The notes below the pieces were generated by a model. It saw only the letters and a list, made by a program, of their open reading frames with translations, searched no databases and had not been told where the DNA came from. The translations under genes were made by a program, and so were the position numbers. Positions 7,233 to 9,945 of a DNA stretch of 9,945 nucleotides are shown here, piece by piece. Each line of letters opens with the position of its first letter. Position 1 is the stretch's first letter. This DNA is from CAZQNF01 sp964403325 (GTDB lineage Bacteria > Patescibacteriota > Patescibacteriia > Magasanikbacterales > GWA2-37-8), in contig CAYOFO010000045.1 in NCBI GenBank assembly GCA_964403325.1, forward strand, positions 1-9,945, in the 5' to 3' direction.

Positions 7233-8231
7233 TTACCTGCGTTTACACTTTTGCCGCAGCACTCGCCAACACCTATAGAGGTAATACCTCAGTGAAAGTA
7301 CCATATCGTATGTTCCTACATCCTGTGTTGGCATGCCTTGAAAGCGAAGTTTAAACTCAGTAACACGCGCATAGGGATGGTTCGTATCGAACCGGTATTC
7401 GCCCTCATCCCCCACCACGCCCGGCGCAATCCCAAAAAAATCATAATACCGATACCCCAATTTTTTGGCCAATTTCATGGCTTCCCATTGTATCAGGTGC
7501 GGCGCCTGGAGCTCACGATACGCATGATTTGACGCACCATAGACATAAAATAGTCTTTGACCGGCCCCGGCAAACACCCCGCTCGCCACTGCCTCGTTGC
7601 CATAATAGGCGGTAATTTGTCGGGTAAAATCCGACATAAGCACCTGGCGATAGGTGTGTTCGGGGTGCAGGGCAAAACCATCGCGCTCACCGGTTGTTTG
7701 CATCAGGCGCCAAAAAACCGGAAAATCTTTGGCGGTTTCGATTCGCAAACCTTTGCGTTCACTCAGGCGAATGTTGTAACGCGCTTTGGGGTGAAAACTC
7801 GCCAAGAGCTCCTCTTCCACACCATTCACATCTTTAAGCAGCGTGGCACGTGGATTGATATCTGCTGTCTTGTGGCAAGAAAAAGCCAATTTTGGCACCG
7901 TCTCTTCTGGCTCTAGACGCCAGAAGAGACAGCCAGCTTGCTGAAAATACGCTGCGAGAACAGCATAACTCTCTTTGAGCGGCGCGCCAACCGCCCACAC
8001 CGGACCTTTGGGCGTGAGCGCATACCGGTAATGCCGGTAGAGCGTCTTGTACACCACCTGGGCCACGCCAACCAGCTTTTCACCGGCCATCACAGCCAGC
8101 CGTACCACTGTTTGCCCATCGGCCAGAAGTATTTCTCCCCATTCGTAGGATTGTAAAAACGAAAAATCCGAACGCAGGCTAGAAAGTAAAGTATTCCATT
8201 CTTCTCTCTTCTCTATTGTCTTAATAGTCAT
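7233..8231 (-). CDS. FemAB/FemX/MurM-family aminoacyl-tRNA-dependent peptidoglycan bridge transferase
   Basis: Members of this family use aminoacyl-tRNA to add amino acids to the peptide of lipid II or peptidoglycan, building the interpeptide bridge at the inner face of the membrane. The frame is open to an ATG at 8273, but I choose 8231 (MTIKTIEKREEW, 332 residues). The upstream ATG precedes a good extended -10 box on this strand (8253-8261), and 8231 gives the usual family N-terminus and length. Family blocks, numbered from 8231: FHPKARYNIR with ERKGL near 146-161, YVYGASN near 229-235, RELQAPHLIQWEAM near 239-252, and YDFFGIAP near 263-270. Then comes an insert (GVVGDEGEYRFDTNHPYARVTEFK) and a basic amphipathic C-terminal helix (LSLRYYLYRCWRVLRQKCKRR) likely to touch the membrane. 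The added amino acid cannot be told from sequence. The gene is GC-rich: 37 of 60 bases at 7561-7620. Confidence 0.92.
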   Translation of the reverse strand: MTIKTIEKREEWNTLLSSLRSDFSFLQSYEWGEILLADGQTVVRLAVMAGEKLVGVAQVVYKTLYRHYRYALTPKGPVWAVGAPLKESYAVLAAYFQQAGCLFWRLEPEETVPKLAFSCHKTADINPRATLLKDVNGVEEELLASFHPKARYNIRLSERKGLRIETAKDFPVFWRLMQTTGERDGFALHPEHTYRQVLMSDFTRQITAYYGNEAVASGVFAGAGQRLFYVYGASNHAYRELQAPHLIQWEAMKLAKKLGYRYYDFFGIAPGVVGDEGEYRFDTNHPYARVTEFKLRFQGMPTQDVGTYDMVLSLRYYLYRCWRVLRQKCKRR

Positions 8232-8252
8232 AAAGCAGGTAAAATATGCTTC

Positions 8253-8261
8253 ATCATACCA
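8253..8261 (-). promoter_or_regulatory. Extended -10 promoter of the FemAB gene
   Basis: On the minus strand TGG-TATGAT forms an extended -10 element. The predicted start near 8245 gives a leader of about 14 bases before the ATG at 8231. No good -35 is seen; the spacer holds the palindrome TTTTTGCGCAAAAA (8263-8276). Confidence 0.5.
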
Positions 8262-8262
8262 T

Positions 8263-8276
8263 TTTTTGCGCAAAAA
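8263..8276. promoter_or_regulatory. Perfect 14-bp palindrome in the FemAB promoter
   Basis: TTTTTGCGCAAAAA is its own reverse complement. It sits directly upstream of the minus-strand -10 box, in the space where the -35/-10 spacer would be. That placement suits a repressor or activator site, but no regulator is identified and A/T-rich palindromes also arise by chance. Confidence 0.35.
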
Positions 8277-8370
8277 TGCCTACACAACCCCTCTATCCAG
8301 CCAAAATTGCGCCCTTTTTCCTTATTTTTTCATTCCAAACAACCCTTCTCTAGACAAAAAATACATTCTG

Positions 8371-8388
8371 TGTCAAAATCTATTGACA
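8371..8388. promoter_or_regulatory. Inverted repeat TGTCAA-N6-TTGACA over the -35 box of the 8442 gene
   Basis: TGTCAA (8371-8376), six bases, then TTGACA (8383-8388), which is also the -35 box. A related direct copy, TAGACAAAAAATA, lies 32 bp upstream (8351-8363) and resembles TTGACAAAAATA at 8383-8394. The same arrangement occurs at 9083-9098. A shared operator is inference. Confidence 0.4.
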
Positions 8389-8411
8389 AAAATAGAAATA
8401 TGTGTTATAGT
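8383..8411 (+). promoter_or_regulatory. Near-consensus promoter of the 8442 gene
   Basis: TTGACA (8383-8388), a 17-base spacer ending in TGT, and TATAGT (8406-8411): perfect -35, ideal spacing, extended -10. It is among the strongest promoters in the window. The expected start near 8418 leaves an AT-rich leader of about 24 bases with no Shine-Dalgarno site. Confidence 0.85.
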
Positions 8412-8441
8412 GAGATGTTTAATAATTAACAAACTAAATAT

Positions 8442-9014
8442 ATGTCATTAGCACGCTTGGCATTACCAGGACAAATTGAAACATTATTTAACAACAGAGA
8501 TACAACCATACTTAAGCCAGTTGAACCAAGACACACAAGCATTGCTCAGTTAGTGTCTGAAACACAACCACCAGCTTCAACCGTAATTGTTGACCTAAAT
8601 TCAGGTCTACGAGCTGATAAAACTCAAATACTGTCAACTTTTGAGGGCCGAAGAGCGGTGGCAATAGCCAGATTAAAACAAGACGCAGGCACTAAAAACC
8701 GACCCTGGACTCTAAACGAACTAGATGAGCAATTAAGTGAAATATTTTTTCAGTGTGGAATAGACGAGCAAACCTTAGAAATTATTGACGTTGCAGATAT
8801 TGAGGCTCAAATTACTAAAGTTACGCAAAAAGCACAAAAATGGTTTGAGCTTAAACAAAGCGAAATTGACACTTTAGCGACGATTAGAGAAGTGCTCCCC
8901 CATTCGCATCATGTTACACAAATTGAAAAAAATATTTTAAATATTGAGGGTGAAATAAAGAAAATTGAACTTGTTTGCACTGCATTACAACAACTAAAAA
9001 ATCTTATTGCTTAA
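8442..9014 (+). CDS. Unknown protein, predicted mainly helical, with C-terminal coiled-coil-like region
   Basis: Protein of 190 residues that I do not recognise. There is no signal peptide and no membrane segment, so it is probably cytoplasmic. Residues about 30-60 include a short hydrophobic strand (STVIVDLNSGL). Residues 60-105 contain GRRAVAIARLKQDA and RPWTLNELDEQLSEIFF, which look helical. From about residue 118 to the end, long charged helices (DIEAQITKVTQKAQKWFELKQSEIDTL and ILNIEGEIKKIELVCTALQQL by position) suggest a coiled coil or helical bundle. It has a near-consensus promoter, so high expression is plausible. The gene is AT-rich against its neighbours: 20 of 60 bases are G or C at 8461-8520. 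It faces the FemAB gene divergently and precedes a second unknown gene with a matching promoter. The ATG at 8442 is the first after the promoter and has no Shine-Dalgarno site. Function is unknown. Confidence 0.8.
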   Translation: MSLARLALPGQIETLFNNRDTTILKPVEPRHTSIAQLVSETQPPASTVIVDLNSGLRADKTQILSTFEGRRAVAIARLKQDAGTKNRPWTLNELDEQLSEIFFQCGIDEQTLEIIDVADIEAQITKVTQKAQKWFELKQSEIDTLATIREVLPHSHHVTQIEKNILNIEGEIKKIELVCTALQQLKNLIA

Positions 9015-9017
9015 CAA

Positions 9018-9033
9018 CATCTTGCTCAAGATG
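9018..9033 (+). repeat. Small stem-loop after the 8442 gene
   Basis: CATCTTG (9018-9024), CT, CAAGATG (9027-9033) form a perfect 7-bp stem 3 bases after the stop codon. No T-run follows, so it is not a standard terminator. It may stabilise the 3' end, and its 3' arm contains the ATG of a possible 19-codon ORF. Confidence 0.4.
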
Positions 9034-9090
9034 AGTAAACACGATAAAATATACAAAGACTTTTCTTTTGCCGAAGAAATGCGTCAATAA
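9031..9090 (+). CDS. Possible 19-residue small ORF
   Basis: ATG at 9031 to TAA at 9090 encodes MSKHDKIYKDFSFAEEMRQ. It has a plausible composition for a small soluble peptide, but no ribosome site and no promoter of its own. Its ATG lies inside a stem-loop. It could be a chance ORF, or a remnant of a larger gene between the two unknown genes. Little supports it beyond being open. Confidence 0.15.
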   Translation: MSKHDKIYKDFSFAEEMRQ

Positions 9091-9098
9091 AACTTGAC
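9083..9098. promoter_or_regulatory. Inverted repeat GTCAA-N6-TTGAC over the -35 box of the 9156 gene
   Basis: GTCAA (9083-9087), six bases, TTGAC (9094-9098). It has the same half-sites, the same spacer length and the same position on the -35 box as the repeat at 8371-8388. The spacers differ in sequence (TAAAAC here, AATCTA there), as expected for a dimer-binding site, but chance is not excluded. Confidence 0.4.
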
Positions 9099-9122
9099 AA
9101 AAGAAAGCAGATCTGTTTTAGT
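9094..9122 (+). promoter_or_regulatory. Promoter of the 9156 gene
   Basis: TTGACA (9094-9099), a 17-base spacer ending in TGT, and TTTAGT (9117-9122). The layout matches the promoter at 8383-8411. The expected start near 9129 gives a leader of about 27 bases without a Shine-Dalgarno site. A TATACT at 9145-9150 is too close to the ATG at 9156 unless the mRNA is leaderless. Confidence 0.75.
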
Positions 9123-9155
9123 TAACGTATATTCCAAATTAACCTATACTTATTT

Positions 9156-9773
9156 ATGTCTTCTTTAGATGCTGCTGACCAGTATTACATACATGCAGGC
9201 CAGGAGGATGGCACACCTACTTTAGTGGAAGAAAATCGGCGCACAGGAACCATTCCAACCGTGGATCAAGCATTAGCCGACCTTTTACCCGAATATACTA
9301 AGGCTGGCGATGAACTAACAAAATTTACTATAATAAAAAGCGCTCTAGCGGAAGCGATCAAGCTCGCTCTTGAAAACCCCTACGACGCAAGTGTAAGAAG
9401 CGCTCAACAAGTTCTAGAAAGAACCATCCAACAACATCTGACCCAATTCCCTGAGCGGAGGAAGACAGTCGGTCGCGAATCAGACACGAATACTTTATAC
9501 CTTTCTGCCAAATCAACGGAGCTTGGCATTCTTTCTCGATCGAATAAATTAAATTTAGAGCAAAGAAAAAACGTATTTGCGGCCAAAGAGGCTGTTGACA
9601 TGGCACTAACCTATAGCCGACTGGGACTACGAACTGATGCGTCTATCAGCAAACTAAATGATGCTATAACTCTTTTAAGACAAATACCTGATTCAGTGGA
9701 TCGACAATACTTAATAGAAGAACTATCTACTGCAAAAGAACACTTCTTACACCAAAGACTCCATCACTCGTAA
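9156..9773 (+). CDS. Unknown predicted helical protein
   Basis: Protein of 205 residues that I do not recognise. It has no signal peptide, membrane segment or cysteine motif and is probably cytoplasmic. Residues 1-35 are polar and acidic (QEDGTPTLVEENRR). Residues 36-95 and about 115-200 read as amphipathic helices (DELTKFTIIKSALAEAIKLAL; VRSAQQVLERTIQQHL; AAKEAVDMALTYSRLGL; ASISKLNDAITLLRQIP; YLIEELSTAKEHFL). The alternating Ala/Leu pattern recalls helical-repeat or bundle proteins such as TPR-like folds, but no repeat unit is clear. It has its own promoter, of the same design as that of the gene at 8442, and ends at a strong terminator before a tRNA. It does not look like a paralogue of the 8442 protein. 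The ATG at 9156 is the first in frame after the promoter. Confidence 0.8.
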   Translation: MSSLDAADQYYIHAGQEDGTPTLVEENRRTGTIPTVDQALADLLPEYTKAGDELTKFTIIKSALAEAIKLALENPYDASVRSAQQVLERTIQQHLTQFPERRKTVGRESDTNTLYLSAKSTELGILSRSNKLNLEQRKNVFAAKEAVDMALTYSRLGLRTDASISKLNDAITLLRQIPDSVDRQYLIEELSTAKEHFLHQRLHHS

Positions 9774-9785
9774 ATAATCTACTTT

Positions 9786-9819
9786 AAAGTCAATATCCCC
9801 CAGATATTGACTTTTTTTT
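9786..9819 (+). terminator. Strong rho-independent terminator after the 9156 gene
   Basis: AAAGTCAATATC (9786-9797), loop CCCCA, GATATTGACTTT (9803-9814) make a perfect 12-bp stem followed by a run of eight T (9812-9819). It lies 12 bases after the stop codon. The 3' arm contains TTGACT, which also serves as the -35 box of the tRNA-Glu promoter. Confidence 0.9.
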
Positions 9820-9835
9820 ACTAAAAGTGTATTAT
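9807..9835 (+). promoter_or_regulatory. Promoter of tRNA-Glu, overlapping the terminator
   Basis: TTGACT (9807-9812), 17 bases, TATTAT (9830-9835). The expected start near 9842 is about 14 bases before the tRNA, similar to the tRNA-Gln leader. Confidence 0.65.
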
Positions 9836-9855
9836 ATTTTTGGTTTTAACAATTT

Positions 9856-9927
9856 GGCCCCATCGTCTAGTGGCTAGGACACCACGCTTTCAATGTGGTA
9901 ACACGAGTTCGATTCTCGTTGGGGCTA
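9856..9927 (+). tRNA. tRNA-Glu(TTC)
   Basis: Acceptor arms GGCCCCA (9856-9862) and TGGGGCT (9920-9926) pair with one G-U at the end. The D arm lies in GTCTAGTGGCTAGGAC. The anticodon stem CCACG/TGTGG holds loop CTTTCAA, so the anticodon is TTC (Glu). The T arm is ACGAG-TTCGATT-CTCGT and the discriminator is A9927. CCA is not encoded (CACG follows). The rest of the window, 9928-9945, shows nothing. Confidence 0.95.
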
Positions 9928-9945
9928 CACGTAAAAATTCCTCTT

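Noticed and set aside
8232..8273. N-terminal extension of the FemAB ORF to an ATG at 8273
   Set aside because: It runs through the extended -10 box and palindrome of the gene's own promoter, and the family N-terminus fits a start at 8231.
8442..9773. The two orphan genes considered as a toxin-antitoxin pair
   Set aside because: They are about 190 and 205 residues, separated by 141 bp, have separate promoters and show no toxin or antitoxin motif.

Overview
This window reads as a contig piece from an uncultured bacterium of the Candidate Phyla Radiation (Patescibacteria, Parcubacteria-like). That placement is inference. It rests on three things: a membrane-anchored VirD4/HerA-like ATPase with a large unknown N-terminal domain, paired with a short Pro-rich partner, an arrangement I know from CPR genomes; a CxxC-x17-CxxC zinc-ribbon protein with an RGG-rich N-terminus; and genes without Shine-Dalgarno sites, short leaders, and tRNA genes without an encoded CCA end.

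Layout. 1-746 is the C-terminal half of cysteinyl-tRNA synthetase. 817-3866 is a two-gene unit: a Pro/Glu-rich protein with a hydrophobic C-terminal helix, then, 2 bp later, the membrane ATPase. 3867-4117 is non-coding and dominated by a long imperfect inverted repeat of about 166 bp (3903-4068). 4118-5761 is dnaX (DNA polymerase III gamma/tau). A tRNA-Gln(CTG) follows with its own promoter and terminator, then a small predicted lipoprotein (5995-6495). A bidirectional hairpin terminator near 6532-6556 separates it from two minus-strand genes: the zinc-ribbon protein (6572-7114) and a FemAB/MurM-type peptidoglycan bridge transferase (7233-8231; its start is moved inward from 8273).

The right end (8274-9855) is different. 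It has two genes I do not recognise (8442-9014 and 9156-9773), both predicted to be mainly helical and visibly more AT-rich than the core genes. Each is driven by a near-consensus extended -10 promoter carrying the same GTCAA-N6-TTGAC inverted repeat over its -35 box. They end at a strong terminator whose 3' arm also supplies the -35 box of the following tRNA-Glu(TTC).

The core genes serve translation (cysS, two tRNAs), replication (dnaX) and the envelope (FemAB, lipoprotein, membrane ATPase). I see no CRISPR array, transposase, phage or defence gene. The best candidates for something undescribed are the orphan gene pair with its shared operator-like repeat, the long hairpin element before dnaX, and the ATPase with its unknown partner.
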